Positions 33,871-43,508 of a stretch of 61,250 nt of DNA are shown here, one piece after another. A program made the translations under genes and the position numbers. Where the stretch lies: NCBI GenBank assembly GCA_021776825.1, contig JAJFFG010000080.1, forward strand, positions 1 to 61,250, in the 5' to 3' direction. The stretch's first letter is position 1; the number at the start of each line of letters is the position of its first letter. The DNA is from Planctomycetota bacterium. Lineage in GTDB: Bacteria > Planctomycetota > JAJSAM01 > JAJVHW01. A model generated the notes under the pieces. The model made no database searches. It was not told where the DNA came from and saw only the letters and a list, made by a program, of their open reading frames with translations.

Positions 33871-33993
33871 GCGCTGAGGATGCGGGCGGGAGCGCGGCGA
33901 GGCCAGACCGGAACTGGCCGGCTGTCGGAACGGGGTGCGCCGAAGCGCGGGGACACCCTCGGCGATTGAGAGTCGCCCGACTACACTGTCTCC

Positions 33994-34380
33994 GTGAGCG
34001 ACGACAGCATCCACTCGGGCCCTGACGGTATCCACTCCGGCCCGGGCAGCGAGCGCCGTCGGCATGAGCGCATCGACGTGTGCTTGCCCGCGCGACTCAC
34101 GCTGGTCGGCTACACCGTCGCGGGCGAGCTCTCGAACATCGCCCCAGGCGGAGTCTGCTTCGTCACGGAGGACGCCCACCTGCGCGTGGCTGCCGGCAAC
34201 TTCGTCTTCGTCGACTTCGAAGGTCGGCGGGGTGACGCCGTGGTGCCGATCCGACGCGCGGTGCGCGTCACGCGCGTGGAGCGGCCGGACGACGATCAGG
34301 ACCCGAAGCGCCTCGTCGGCCTCGAGTTCGAAGAGTTGCTGACGCTCTCCGGGCTCAGCTTCCCGTCGCCCGACGCCTGA
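33994..34380 (+). CDS. PilZ-domain protein
   Basis: 128 residues from GTG 33994. The PilZ pattern is ERRRHERIDVCLPARL (RxxxR binding arginines) and LSNIAPGGVCFVTE (D/NxSxxG-type; here N-I-A-P-G-G), so it likely binds cyclic di-GMP. The N-terminus is short and disordered with a repeated IHSGP. It overlaps the convergent lgt gene by 26 bases. It is divergent from the GT-C-like gene, with 123 bases between. Confidence 0.82.
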   Translation: MSDDSIHSGPDGIHSGPGSERRRHERIDVCLPARLTLVGYTVAGELSNIAPGGVCFVTEDAHLRVAAGNFVFVDFEGRRGDAVVPIRRAVRVTRVERPDDDQDPKRLVGLEFEELLTLSGLSFPSPDA

Positions 34381-35164
34381 GCGCCAGCACGACGAGCACG
34401 ACGCCGAGCAGCACGACCGGGATGGTCAGTTGCTGCCCCATCGAGAGGAACAGTTCGTCGCCGCCCTCGGCCTGCCGAACCTTCACGAACTCGACACAGA
34501 AGCGTGCGCCGAAGCCGAGAACGAAGAGTGTCCCGACGAGCAAGCCGGTCGGGGTCTTGGCGCCCAGCCGTCGGTAGATGCCGAAGAGCACCACGAACGT
34601 CAGCAGGTACGCGATGGCCTCGTAGAGCTGCGCCGGGTGGCGCGGCACCGGGGTCTGAAGGATGTTGCGCGGGAACGTCACGCCCCACGGGAGATCCGTC
34701 GGCGTTCCGATGATCTCCGAGTTCACGAAGTTCCCGACGCGGACGAACGAGCCGGCCAGCGCCCCCGCGACCGCAACCCGATCCACGAGCCACAGGAACG
34801 GCTGATCCGTCCGGCGCTTCGAGTGGATGAACAGCGCGATGAGGATGCCGATCATTCCGCCGTGGCTGGCGAGACCGCCCTCCCAGACGCGTAGGATCGA
34901 GAGCGGATCCGCGGCGTAGCGATCCCAGTCGTAGAAGAAGCAGTGCACGAGACGCGCGCCGATGATCGTCCCGATGATGGTCGTCAGGAGCAGGTGCTCG
35001 ACGTCCTCTTCATTGCGCCCCTCGCGCCGGAACATGGATCGGACGAGCACAAAACTCGCCACGAACCCGAGACCGAACAGCAGGCCGTACCAGCGGATCT
35101 GGAGCGGTCCCAGCTCCAGCATGACCGGATCGGCGTTCCAGGTGATCTGTGCAAGCAGGCCCAC
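34355..35164 (-). CDS. lgt: Prolipoprotein diacylglyceryl transferase
   Basis: 269 residues, seven membrane segments. Family blocks are intact: RWYGLLFGLGF near the start, HGGMIG, the Lgt signature RVGNFVNSEIIGTPTDLPWG and RHPAQLYEA. It transfers diacylglycerol from phosphatidylglycerol to the lipobox Cys of prolipoproteins in the inner membrane. GTG 35164 has GGAGG five bases before it. Its product would lipidate the selenium-containing lipoprotein described at 28.2 kb. It is divergent from the kinase gene. Confidence 0.95.
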   Translation of the reverse strand: MGLLAQITWNADPVMLELGPLQIRWYGLLFGLGFVASFVLVRSMFRREGRNEEDVEHLLLTTIIGTIIGARLVHCFFYDWDRYAADPLSILRVWEGGLASHGGMIGILIALFIHSKRRTDQPFLWLVDRVAVAGALAGSFVRVGNFVNSEIIGTPTDLPWGVTFPRNILQTPVPRHPAQLYEAIAYLLTFVVLFGIYRRLGAKTPTGLLVGTLFVLGFGARFCVEFVKVRQAEGGDELFLSMGQQLTIPVVLLGVVLVVLALRRRATGS

Positions 35165-35280
35165 GTCATCCTCCGAGGAGCGGAGAGCCTACCAGCCGAT
35201 CGGCGAGACACAGTTCGATGCCGTGGGCCGTGGCGGGTTCATAATCCGTTCGGCGCGAACCGCAGAGGGGACCGGATCGC

Positions 35281-37281
35281 ATGAGGACCACAGCATCACT
35301 GGCAACGCACCGGCGTGCGAGCTGGCTGATCTCGCTGTGTGTCGCCGGCGGCGTGCTCCTTCTCGGGTGGGTCGCGTACGGCGCCGTCGCGAGTTCAACG
35401 GACGAGCAGGTCGAGGCGCAGTTGCGGTCGACGCTCGCTGCGGATGCCGCCGCGGTGGACCGTTGGCACGCGGAGCGGTACGCGGCGGCGGAGCGGATCG
35501 CGTCCGCGTCGTCGTTGGATGCTGAGAGCCTCGAGGCGAGAGCACGCGCGGCGGGCGCTGCCGGGGCGGTCATCGCGTCGCGCGACGAAGCGGCTGGCGA
35601 CCTCGTCGTCTGGTGCGAGGACGGGGCCGAGGAAGCCTGGGACTCCGCGGCGGAGTCCGTCATTCGCGCCTCACGACGCGGTTGGGACCCGCCGTCGCTC
35701 CTACGGATGCGTTGGGGCGCCGACCTGAGGGTTCTACTCCCCGCTGCGGCCGTGGACGACGACCACGTCCTGTTCCTGATCTTCGACGGCGCCACTCTTG
35801 CCTCGGTGATCGGCCCGGATCGGGCCGGCGCGTCGGGCGAGAGCTTCGTCGTCGACGAGGACGGCACGCTGCGGACGCCGAGTCGGTTCCAGGCGGATCT
35901 GGAGGCGTTCGGCATCGTCCCGGAGGACGGTCCGTTCGAGCTGCGGGATCCTGGCGGTCACCTCCGCTCGGGTCATGTCATCCAGGGAGCGCACCAAGCC
36001 CTTCCGTACACCAGGCTCGCGGCCGGCGTCATCTCGAAGGAGAGCGGCGTCGATCTCGACGGGTATCGCAACCACCTCGGTGTGAAGTCCGTCGGCGCGT
36101 GGACGTGGGAGCCCCGCTGGAGGCTCGGGGTCGGGACCGAAATGGCCTACGACGAGGCGTTCGGTCCGCTACACACGTTGCGCACGACGCTCTGGATGTT
36201 CGGCGCGATGCTCGCGGCGGCGGGCGCGGTTGCCGTGATCGCCGCACAGCGCGCGCGCCATCTGCAACGCAAGGTGCTCGAGGCGGAGTCCGAGGCGAAG
36301 CGTCTGGGCCAGTACACACTCGTGAAGAAGATCGGCGAAGGCGGCATGGGTGAGGTGCACTTCGCACGTCACGCGATGCTGCGCCGCCCCACCGCGATCA
36401 AACTCCTGCGTCCGGATAAGACGAGCGAGCAGACCATCGCCCGCTTCGAACGCGAGGTGCAGCAGACGAGTCGCCTCACGCACCCGAACACGATTCAGAT
36501 CTTCGACTTCGGCCGCACGCCGGGCGGGATCTTCTACTACGCGATGGAGTACCTGCAGGGCATCCCGCTCGACGAGTTCGTCGAGAAGGAAGGGCCGCTC
36601 GATGAGGCACGCGTCCTCTACATCCTGGCGCAGATCTGCGCGTCGCTGAACGAGGCCCACGAGCTCGGCCTGATCCATCGCGACATCAAGCCGGCGAACA
36701 TCGCGCTCTGTCGCGCAGGCGGTGAGTACGACGTGGTGAAGGTGCTCGACTTCGGGCTGGTGATGGACCTGGGCTCCAAGGAGTCCGTGGATCTCACGCA
36801 AGCGGGGACCATCACAGGCACGCCGGCGTACATGTCGCCAGAGGGCTTCCTCCGTCCGGGCTCGGTCGACGCCCGGAGCGACATCTACGCGGTCGGCTGT
36901 GTCGGGTACTTCCTCCTGACGGGGAAGACGCTGTTCGAGGGCGACTCGGTCATGGAGATCGTCAACAAGCAGCTCCGCGAGCGGCCGATCCCGCCGTCCG
37001 AGCGCGCCGATCGACCGATCCTCCCGGACGTCGAGAAGGCGCTGCTGGCTTGCCTCGAGAAGGAGCCGGCGCGTCGGCCGCAGAACGTCCGCGCGCTCGG
37101 CCGTGAGTTGGAGTGGTGCCGCGCCGCTGGTGAGTGGAACAAGGCGAAGGCCCGCAACTGGTGGCGGGATCACGAGGGGCGTCTGGAGCGGACGTACGGG
37201 TTGTCGTCGAAGGAGCCGTCGGGGTCGTCGAAGCAGCAGACGATCGCGATCGACATGGCCCGGCGGATCGGGAAGGCGTAG
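35281..37281 (+). CDS. Receptor-like Ser/Thr protein kinase
   Basis: 666 residues. The first membrane helix is near 15-36 and the second near 306-324, enclosing a sensor of about 260 residues outside the cell (cache-like, unrecognised). The kinase domain starts near 345: IGEGGMGEVHFARH (Gly loop), AIKLL (Lys), LIHRDIKPANIAL (catalytic loop), VLDFGLVMD (DFG), GTPAYMSPE. This order, with the kinase C-terminal, is typical of planctomycete kinases. It may phosphorylate proteins bound by the FHA domains encoded nearby. The TAG stop lies inside a dispersed palindromic repeat. Confidence 0.9.
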   Translation: MRTTASLATHRRASWLISLCVAGGVLLLGWVAYGAVASSTDEQVEAQLRSTLAADAAAVDRWHAERYAAAERIASASSLDAESLEARARAAGAAGAVIASRDEAAGDLVVWCEDGAEEAWDSAAESVIRASRRGWDPPSLLRMRWGADLRVLLPAAAVDDDHVLFLIFDGATLASVIGPDRAGASGESFVVDEDGTLRTPSRFQADLEAFGIVPEDGPFELRDPGGHLRSGHVIQGAHQALPYTRLAAGVISKESGVDLDGYRNHLGVKSVGAWTWEPRWRLGVGTEMAYDEAFGPLHTLRTTLWMFGAMLAAAGAVAVIAAQRARHLQRKVLEAESEAKRLGQYTLVKKIGEGGMGEVHFARHAMLRRPTAIKLLRPDKTSEQTIARFEREVQQTSRLTHPNTIQIFDFGRTPGGIFYYAMEYLQGIPLDEFVEKEGPLDEARVLYILAQICASLNEAHELGLIHRDIKPANIALCRAGGEYDVVKVLDFGLVMDLGSKESVDLTQAGTITGTPAYMSPEGFLRPGSVDARSDIYAVGCVGYFLLTGKTLFEGDSVMEIVNKQLRERPIPPSERADRPILPDVEKALLACLEKEPARRPQNVRALGRELEWCRAAGEWNKAKARNWWRDHEGRLERTYGLSSKEPSGSSKQQTIAIDMARRIGKA

Positions 37282-37376
37282 GGGCGGCCCCCCTGGTCCG
37301 CCCCGCCCGCTGGGGACGCCCGCGCGAGGCGGGTTCGATGGCGCGCTGCGAGCGACCGGGGTCATGCGATCGGCTA
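37278..37376 (+). repeat. Dispersed repeat family 1, copy A
   Basis: Begins GTAGGGGCGG, then a palindrome around CCCCTGG with TCCGCCCCGCC, and ends near GTCATGCGATCGG. It shares this layout with 37437-37534 (inverted), 58361-58468, 58541-58648 and 60857-60954 (inverted). The kinase TAG stop is the TAG of its first five bases. Confidence 0.75.
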
Positions 37377-37436
37377 CCGGACGGGGTCCGTGGCATCCCG
37401 AAGGACAGCGCCTGAGTCGCGACCGTCGTCGCCGGG

Positions 37437-37534
37437 CGCCGTGCGATCCACCGGGCTCGTCCGCTGAGCGCCGGCGACGCGGCTCGCGCATGCGAGAGCG
37501 TGTCGGCGGGGCGGAGCAGGGGCTCCGCCCCTAC
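37437..37534 (-). repeat. Dispersed repeat family 1, copy B
   Basis: Inverted copy: read on the minus strand it begins GTAGGGGCGGAGCCCCTGC and ends GGATCGCACGG. With copy A it forms a pair facing each other about 60 bases apart. Confidence 0.7.
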
Positions 37535-37589
37535 GGGCCGCTGTCTCGGCGATCGGGAGTGACGGGTGTGCGCGCGCGGGAGTCCAGCG

Positions 37590-37624
37590 TGGGCGAGTGG
37601 CGGAATGGCATACGCAGAAGCCTT
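37590..37624 (+). repeat. Partial tRNA-Leu duplicate (5' half)
   Basis: 35 bases identical to 37729-37763, the acceptor, D arm and 5' anticodon stem of the tRNA-Leu. Identity ends at the anticodon (CCTT). It cannot fold as a full tRNA. Confidence 0.8.
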
Positions 37625-37729
37625 CCATCGGGACCGCTCGGCCGCGACTACCCAGCCGGGGGGTTGGCTGGTCGCTGCGCGACCTCGCCGACCCACATGC
37701 CCACGACACTAGTATTGGATCCTCTAGGT

Positions 37730-37816
37730 GGGCGAGTGGCGGAATGGCATACGCAGAAGCCTTAAAAGCTTCGGTCCCTCGAGGGCATGTGGGTTCGACC
37801 CCCACCTCGCTCACCA
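37730..37816 (+). tRNA. tRNA-Leu (UAA)
   Basis: 87 nucleotides with encoded CCA. The acceptor GGGCGAG pairs with CTCGCTC (one G-U), the anticodon loop is CTTAAAA (UAA), there is a long variable arm (TCCCTCGAGGGCA, class II) and the T arm is GTGGGTTCGACCCCCAC. Confidence 0.95.
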
Positions 37817-37849
37817 CGTTGTCTCTTCGCTGCTCGGCAGCGCGCCCGG

Positions 37850-39265
37850 TCAGAACCCGCGGACGTACTTCTTGAAGGCGGCGTCCAGCTTCGGGAGATC
37901 GCCGAGGCGGTCCGCGATGCGCGCCTTCTCGTTGCCGCCGCAGTAGACGTCGCGGACGAGAAAGCGGAACGCGCTGCGGTGCGGACCCTGCTCCAGGAAC
38001 AGGCAGAGGAACCCGGCAGCCGCGTAGTGGGTCGTGCGCGTGACCGGGTCGCTGCCCTGGAACGCCTTCCGTGTCATCGAGTCGAACGACGACGGCGACG
38101 GCATCGACGCAAAGTGGTCGCGGAGATGCCGCGTGCGGAGCTGGCCACGAACCCGCTTCGCGTCGAGGACCAGACCCGCCTTCGCCGGCACGTGCATCCC
38201 GTAGAGCTCGGAGATGCCCTCGTGCACCCAGAAGTTCGGGGCGCCGTCGCCCTCCAGCGCCAGGTGGTTGCCCTTCACGCGTTCGCGGAAGAGCTGATGC
38301 GCGCACTCGTGGAGCATGAGTTCGCCCAGGCCGCTGACCTGGCCGCCCTTCTGGCGCAGCGTCTCGACATCCCAAAACGACGCCCGGCGTAAGCGCGGGC
38401 TGTACTGGCCGGGCACGTTCTTGATGTGCTGCGGGTCGTTCTTCTCGAGATCAGCGGTGTACTCGGACTCGGCGGCGAAGATCAGGACGACGTGCGGTTC
38501 CTCCGCTGCGACCAGCGGGAGCGTTCCCTCCCAGTCGGCCACCCAGCGCTCGTGGAACCGCTCGAGCAGATCGCGCAGCTCGAACACCCGAGCGAGTTCG
38601 AGATTGCTGTGGATGCGCCAATGATCGGAGACCACCTCCCACGGCGTCTCGGCGGAACGCGCACGCTTCGCGGCCCCCGCCTTCTTCACCCACTCGCCGC
38701 CGACGCGGACGAGACCCTTTGACAGCTGGGCCGCGTCCTCGCCGGACACCCAGCCCCAGCCCTTCAGCCGCCGCTGACCCAGAATACCTCGTGCATCCGC
38801 ATTCTGCGGATCGAGCTCGAGCGCCTCTCGAGCCAGCCGCTGCGCGTCGTCGTCGCGGTCGTTCTCCGCGCACCAGCGGCCGACATCGCCGAGATGCTTC
38901 GACATTTGCACGCGGTGCTTCACGAACGGCTTCTCCAAGCCCGCTCGCTTCTTCGCGTCGAGCTTCGCGCCGTCTGGCTCGTCGGCGAGTTCGGCAATCC
39001 GTGTCTCCGCGAGATCCTCCCCGGCGCGGCCAGCCAACACCCAGCATCGACGCGCCAAGCTGGGGTAGCCCTTCTTGATGGCGTCCGCAGCCATCTTCGA
39101 GAGTTCGCCACGTTGCTTGATCCGGACCGGTCTCAGGCGCCGCGCGAGCTCGTCCCCCTGGGCCGCCCCGGAACGTGCTGCACAGGGAACGATGACGAGG
39201 GCGAGGAGGGCGACGAACAGGACTCTGCGCACGGACTTGTCTCCTCTCGTAACCGGAACTCCCAT
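37850..39265 (-). CDS. Secreted DUF1570-like metallopeptidase
   Basis: 471 residues with signal peptide (VLFVALLALVIVPCAARSGA). A long N-terminal helical or TPR-like part (RLAREALELDPQNADARGIL) is followed by a gluzincin-like domain: LGELMLHECAHQLF contains HExxH (H-E-C-A-H) and NFWVHEGISELYG supplies a likely third ligand Glu. This is the arrangement in DUF1570 proteins of planctomycetes. Upstream in-frame starts differ by a few residues; the annotated start includes the basic pre-signal segment MGVPVTRGDK. It is separated by about 33 bases from the convergent tRNA-Leu. Confidence 0.75.
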   Translation of the reverse strand: MGVPVTRGDKSVRRVLFVALLALVIVPCAARSGAAQGDELARRLRPVRIKQRGELSKMAADAIKKGYPSLARRCWVLAGRAGEDLAETRIAELADEPDGAKLDAKKRAGLEKPFVKHRVQMSKHLGDVGRWCAENDRDDDAQRLAREALELDPQNADARGILGQRRLKGWGWVSGEDAAQLSKGLVRVGGEWVKKAGAAKRARSAETPWEVVSDHWRIHSNLELARVFELRDLLERFHERWVADWEGTLPLVAAEEPHVVLIFAAESEYTADLEKNDPQHIKNVPGQYSPRLRRASFWDVETLRQKGGQVSGLGELMLHECAHQLFRERVKGNHLALEGDGAPNFWVHEGISELYGMHVPAKAGLVLDAKRVRGQLRTRHLRDHFASMPSPSSFDSMTRKAFQGSDPVTRTTHYAAAGFLCLFLEQGPHRSAFRFLVRDVYCGGNEKARIADRLGDLPKLDAAFKKYVRGF

Positions 39266-39420
39266 CGTAGACGCGAGCGCCGTTCCAGGCCCCCGGACCG
39301 ACCAGAGTCACACGAAGCACGGGCAGCCATTCGGGACCCTCGGCTCTCACGAAGTGGCTCGCCGAGCCCCTGCTAACCTGCCGGGCCCTGCGGGGAAGAT
39401 CAGGAGAAGTGGAGACAACC

Positions 39421-40407
39421 ATGACCGCCCCCATCCGCGTCACAGTCACCGGCGGCGCCGGTCAAATCGGCTACGCCATGCTGTTCCGTATCGCCTCGGG
39501 CGCCGTGTTCGGCCAGAACCAGCCCGTCTCGATCCGCATCCTCGAGATCACGCCGGCGATGAAGGCGGCCGAGGGCGTGATCATGGAGCTGAACGACTGC
39601 GCGTTCCCGCTGCTCTCGTCGATCGACGCGACCGACGACCCCAACGTGGGCTTCGACGGCTGCAACTGGGCGTTGCTCGTCGGCTCGAAGCCGCGCGGCC
39701 CGGGCATGCTCCGCAAGGACCTCATCCGGACGAACGGCCCGATCTTCACCGGCACCGGCAAGGCACTGAACGCGAACGCCGCGGACGACGTCCGCGTGCT
39801 GGTTGTCGGTAACCCGTGCAACACGAACTGCCTCATCGCGATGAACAGCGCTCCGGATATCCCGCGCGAGCGCTTCGCCGCCATGACGCGCCTCGACGAG
39901 AACCGCGCGAAGAGCCAGCTCGCCGCGAAGGCCGGCGTCCCGGTCGCGCAGGTCACCAACGTGGCCATCTGGGGCAACCACAGCGCGACGCAGTACCCCG
40001 ACTTCGTGCACGCACGCATCAACGGCCAGCCGGTCATCGAGGTGATCGAGGATCGTGAGTGGCTCGAGGGCGAGTTCATCACGACGGTGCAGAAGCGCGG
40101 CGCCGCGATCATCGCGGCACGCGGTGCCTCCTCGGCAGCGTCAGCCGGCAGCGCGGCGATCGATCACATCGTCTCGATGACGAACGAGACCCCCACCGGC
40201 GACTGGTTCAGCGCCGGCGTGCCGTCCGACGGTTCCTACGGGATCGACGAGGGCCTGATCTGCAGCTTCCCCGTGCGCGCCGACGGCGCGGGCGGCTGGA
40301 ACATCGTGCAGGGCCTCGAGATCGACACGTTCAGCCGCGAACGTATCGACGCGACCGTCAACGAGCTCCGCGAGGAGCGCGAGGCGGTCGCCGACCTGCT
40401 CGCCTGA
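39421..40407 (+). CDS. mdh: Malate dehydrogenase
   Basis: 328 residues. The NAD-binding loop is [14 protein letters not shown]. Later come [11 protein letters not shown] and [16 protein letters not shown] (Asp/Arg substrate site), and [11 protein letters not shown] with the catalytic His. This is the cytosolic/bacterial dimeric type (no LDH-like NPVD). It converts malate to oxaloacetate in the citric acid cycle. ATG 39421 is chosen; GGAGACA precedes it by a few bases, and a GTG at 39409 is an alternative. It appears to be a single gene, 46 bases before the FHA-protease gene. Confidence 0.93.
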   Translation: MTAPIRVTVTGGAGQIGYAMLFRIASGAVFGQNQPVSIRILEITPAMKAAEGVIMELNDCAFPLLSSIDATDDPNVGFDGCNWALLVGSKPRGPGMLRKDLIRTNGPIFTGTGKALNANAADDVRVLVVGNPCNTNCLIAMNSAPDIPRERFAAMTRLDENRAKSQLAAKAGVPVAQVTNVAIWGNHSATQYPDFVHARINGQPVIEVIEDREWLEGEFITTVQKRGAAIIAARGASSAASAGSAAIDHIVSMTNETPTGDWFSAGVPSDGSYGIDEGLICSFPVRADGAGGWNIVQGLEIDTFSRERIDATVNELREEREAVADLLA

Positions 40408-40453
40408 TCGGGCGAGGCGCGAGACCGGAGTCGCGAGTCGGTATCCTCCCCGA

Positions 40454-42073
40454 ATGGCGGAGGACGAGGGCGGACAGTGGGTGCTTCGGCCGTTGGCGCT
40501 CGCCGACCTCCCATCAGCGATCGCGATCCCGGACCTCGGGTTGACGATCGGACGCGCACCCGAGAATCGCATCGTCCTCGACAAGCAGCAGTTCCCGACG
40601 GTGTCAGGAACGCATGCGCGCGTCTCGGTCGAGGACGGCGTCCCCGTCATCGAGGATCTCGGCTCGAAGAACGGCACGCTCGTCAACGGTGAGCACATCC
40701 GTCGCGAGAGCCTCGTCAGCGGCGACATCGTCGAGATCGGGGAGCACGGCCCTCGCTTCGTGGTGGTGCGCGACACGGGGCTCGATGACACGCTCGACGT
40801 GAACATCGCGAGCCCGCGCCGTGGTGGCCGGTTCGGCAACGAGACGATCTCCGATCTGCGCAAGCTCATCGGGGCCGCGCAGCCGGCGGACGTGCAGGCC
40901 GCGGTGCGCGCCGGTGCCCGACGAACGCGGTGGACGGCGATCGCGGTCGGCGTCGTGGTTCTGGTACTCGCCGGATGGGGGGTCCAGTACGGCATCGAGA
41001 GCGGTCATCGCGAGACCGAGGCGCTCCGCCGTGCCAACGAGGACCTGCAGCTCCGCGTCGATCAGGCGCGGCGGGCGGTCGACGAGCAGACCCGGTCGTT
41101 CGAGAGCGAGCGAGCGTCGCTGCAGAGCGAGAAGGACCAGCTCGTGGCTCGGATCGCCGGGCTGGAGACGGCCGGGCGGTCCGGGCTCGAGGAGATCGAT
41201 GCGCTCCGAACGCAGCTCGGCAGCACGAACGAGCGTCTCGAGATGTTCGATCCGGTCAGTCTGGAGAAGGACCGGCTGGCGGGGGTGGCCAACGTCCAGC
41301 GCGCCGTCGTTCTGATCGAGGCCACAACCTACTTTCGCGAGGCCGACTCGCGTCGTCGACTCCACGTGAAGATTGACTCCACGGGCCGCGAGATCCCGAA
41401 CCTCGAGTTCGTCGGCGAGCTCTACAAGCGCGAGAGCACGGGATCGGGCTTCTGCGTCTCGACCGACGGGCACATCCTGACCAACGCGCATGTCGCTCGC
41501 CCGATGGGCGACGAGAAGATCATCGAGGGCCCCGGCGGGCTGCGCTTCGTCGTCGAGACGGAGCTCCGGATCGTCTTTACCGGCGAGTCGTCGCGGCACG
41601 CGGCAGAGGTCCTCACCGTGACGCGCGCCGACGAGGAGGACCTCGCCCTCCTTCGGATCGAACCGTTCGAGGAGATGCCAGTCCTCGCCGACTTCGGCCT
41701 CGAGCGCCCGGCGACGCCGGCGGGCACCGACGTCTACCTCCACGGCTTCCCACTCGGAAAACTCGTCCTCCAGGACGGCGACACGATGGTCGCGTCGACG
41801 TTCCGTGGCGTGCTGAGCCGCGAGATCGTGCGCAAGCGGACGGTGGTCGAAGCGGGCGGCGAACGGAGCGAGAGCCAAGAGGTGCAGTTCCTGCAGATCG
41901 ACGCTGCCGTCCACCCGGGCAACAGTGGAGGTCCGGTGACCGACAGCGCGGGTCGCGTCCTGGGGATCGTCTCGCGCGTGCAGATCGGCTCCCAGGGTCA
42001 GATCGCCGAGTCGATCGGCTACGTCATCCCCATCGAGCGAGCGCGGGCTGTGTGGCCTCCGCCCAAGGAGTAG
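40454..42073 (+). CDS. FHA-transmembrane-coiled-coil-trypsin fusion protein
   Basis: 539 residues. An FHA domain (GRAPENRIVLDKQQFPTVSG, EDLGSKNGTLVNGE) occupies 25-105. A single membrane helix (TAIAVGVVVLVLAGWGV) is near 158-175, a coiled coil at about 185-250, then a trypsin-like domain from about 290: ILTNAHV (His), DEEDLALLRI (Asp), HPGNSGGPVTD (Ser), so the triad is complete. There is no PDZ domain. FHA inside and protease outside would let phosphothreonine signalling control periplasmic proteolysis. It is followed by an unknown gene with a four-base gap. Confidence 0.85.
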   Translation: MAEDEGGQWVLRPLALADLPSAIAIPDLGLTIGRAPENRIVLDKQQFPTVSGTHARVSVEDGVPVIEDLGSKNGTLVNGEHIRRESLVSGDIVEIGEHGPRFVVVRDTGLDDTLDVNIASPRRGGRFGNETISDLRKLIGAAQPADVQAAVRAGARRTRWTAIAVGVVVLVLAGWGVQYGIESGHRETEALRRANEDLQLRVDQARRAVDEQTRSFESERASLQSEKDQLVARIAGLETAGRSGLEEIDALRTQLGSTNERLEMFDPVSLEKDRLAGVANVQRAVVLIEATTYFREADSRRRLHVKIDSTGREIPNLEFVGELYKRESTGSGFCVSTDGHILTNAHVARPMGDEKIIEGPGGLRFVVETELRIVFTGESSRHAAEVLTVTRADEEDLALLRIEPFEEMPVLADFGLERPATPAGTDVYLHGFPLGKLVLQDGDTMVASTFRGVLSREIVRKRTVVEAGGERSESQEVQFLQIDAAVHPGNSGGPVTDSAGRVLGIVSRVQIGSQGQIAESIGYVIPIERARAVWPPPKE

Positions 42074-42077
42074 ACGC

Positions 42078-43508
42078 ATGCCGGACGAACGAATGGACGG
42101 TCCAGATCTGTCCCGGCTGATCGAGCGGCTCGCGGCAGATCCACGCGTCTACGGTCTGTACCGCGACCTGCCTCACGAGTCGGTCGTCGAGCGCCCGGAG
42201 TTCCCGGCCGACACGCTCCGCATCGTCACGACGTGGGACGGCTGCGAGTCGATTCAGGAGGAGCTGCGCGACCTAGCGAGCCTCGTCGTGGACCTGGATG
42301 GTGCCGCCATCGATCCCGACGGACGCTGGCTGCGCGCGGCGACGTCAGCTCGGCCGATCCTCCGTGCGCTGCATGTGGTCGCCGCGGATGGCTCCCTGCT
42401 CGACCTCGCGGCCGTCCGGACCTCGGAACTCGAGCCGGGAGACCTGCACGGGACCAAGGCAGAACCCCTCCTCGATCCCAAGGGGTTCATCGCACAGTGG
42501 CGCGACTGGGCCATTGGGCGCGAGCGCAAGTTGCGCGACGGCGCGAAGCGGGAGTCGGAAGAGCGCCGCGAACTCCAGGAGCACCGCAACGTGGTCTGGG
42601 AAGCCCAGCAACTCCGACACGTCGCCGGAGTCCGCCGAGGGCTGACGGTGCTCCGGCCGGGAGGCCGCGTCACGCACCCGGTCGGCACATGGGCGCAGAT
42701 GCTGCGCCGAGAGCCCCGCAGCCTGGGCACCTCGCCGGCAGCCGAGACTGTCGCGCGCCAACGGGACGCGTTCCTCTCCACGTTCCCCCAACCGGCTGCC
42801 GGCGTCCGACTCTCGTCCGGAGATGGCATCTGGGAGTCCTTCCTCGCCGTCGCCGATAGCGAGGGGTTCACCGGAGACCGACCGCTTTTCGACGCGGCGC
42901 GCGCGACTCTCGCCGAGGCCTCCGGTCGCAAACCCACGTTCGAGGAGGGGTTCTGCACGGCGACCTTCGACAAGGTCGAGGGTCGCTTCTCGCTCGGAGA
43001 CGCCATCGGCGGCTGCAAGCCCCCGCTCGTCCCCGGCGTCGTGGCCGGCGTCGCCGTCAGCCCCGCCGACGACCTCGTGTTCTGGGCGGCGCCGTGCGTC
43101 CACCCCCCCGGATCGTCGCTCGCATGTGTCGCCGATCCGGGCGAGCGCGTGACGTTGCCCCGCACCGCCGGTCGCGATGCGCTGTTCGGCGCGCTGACCG
43201 ACGCCGTCGCCGCCGCGCACGATGAGCTGCCCATGTTGCTCCGACGCGCGCGGGCTGCTCATCACGACGTGCTCGACGACCCGGCTGCCGCATTGAAGCC
43301 TCTGCACCTGCCACGGAGCTTCGTGCTGTCGACGGAGGCCGTCGGCGGGCTGGTCGCAGGGACGACACGGCTCCTGCTCGCGCTCTCACTCCTCCGCGCC
43401 GGCGAGGACATGGAGCCGCTGGTGGCGCGCGAGTTCGGGCGCGCCGCGGGCCGCCTCCTGCTCACCGTCGAGCCGGTGGACGCCGCCGCCTGCTCGCCGG
43501 ACCCGTAG
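42078..43508 (+). CDS. Hypothetical protein, coupled to FHA-protease
   Basis: 476 residues with no recognised domain. It has a charged helical stretch (RERKLRDGAKRESEERRELQ) near residues 150-170 and a Pro-rich middle. No signal peptide or membrane segment is evident, so it is probably cytoplasmic. ATG 42078 is four bases after the protease stop, so the two are co-transcribed. A 14-bp hairpin ends the unit at 43652-43680. It may be the cytosolic partner of the FHA-protease; the function is unknown. Confidence 0.65.
   Translation: MPDERMDGPDLSRLIERLAADPRVYGLYRDLPHESVVERPEFPADTLRIVTTWDGCESIQEELRDLASLVVDLDGAAIDPDGRWLRAATSARPILRALHVVAADGSLLDLAAVRTSELEPGDLHGTKAEPLLDPKGFIAQWRDWAIGRERKLRDGAKRESEERRELQEHRNVVWEAQQLRHVAGVRRGLTVLRPGGRVTHPVGTWAQMLRREPRSLGTSPAAETVARQRDAFLSTFPQPAAGVRLSSGDGIWESFLAVADSEGFTGDRPLFDAARATLAEASGRKPTFEEGFCTATFDKVEGRFSLGDAIGGCKPPLVPGVVAGVAVSPADDLVFWAAPCVHPPGSSLACVADPGERVTLPRTAGRDALFGALTDAVAAAHDELPMLLRRARAAHHDVLDDPAAALKPLHLPRSFVLSTEAVGGLVAGTTRLLLALSLLRAGEDMEPLVAREFGRAAGRLLLTVEPVDAAACSPDP

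Larger units (their letters stand above)
37282..37729. other. Repeat-filled intergenic region
   Basis: About 450 bases without a supported gene. It is made of two inverted copies of dispersed repeat family 1 (37278-37376 and 37437-37534), a copy of the first 34 bases of the neighbouring tRNA-Leu (37590-37624) and, at 37691-37702, ACCCACATGCCC, the inverse of part of that tRNA. Confidence 0.75.
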
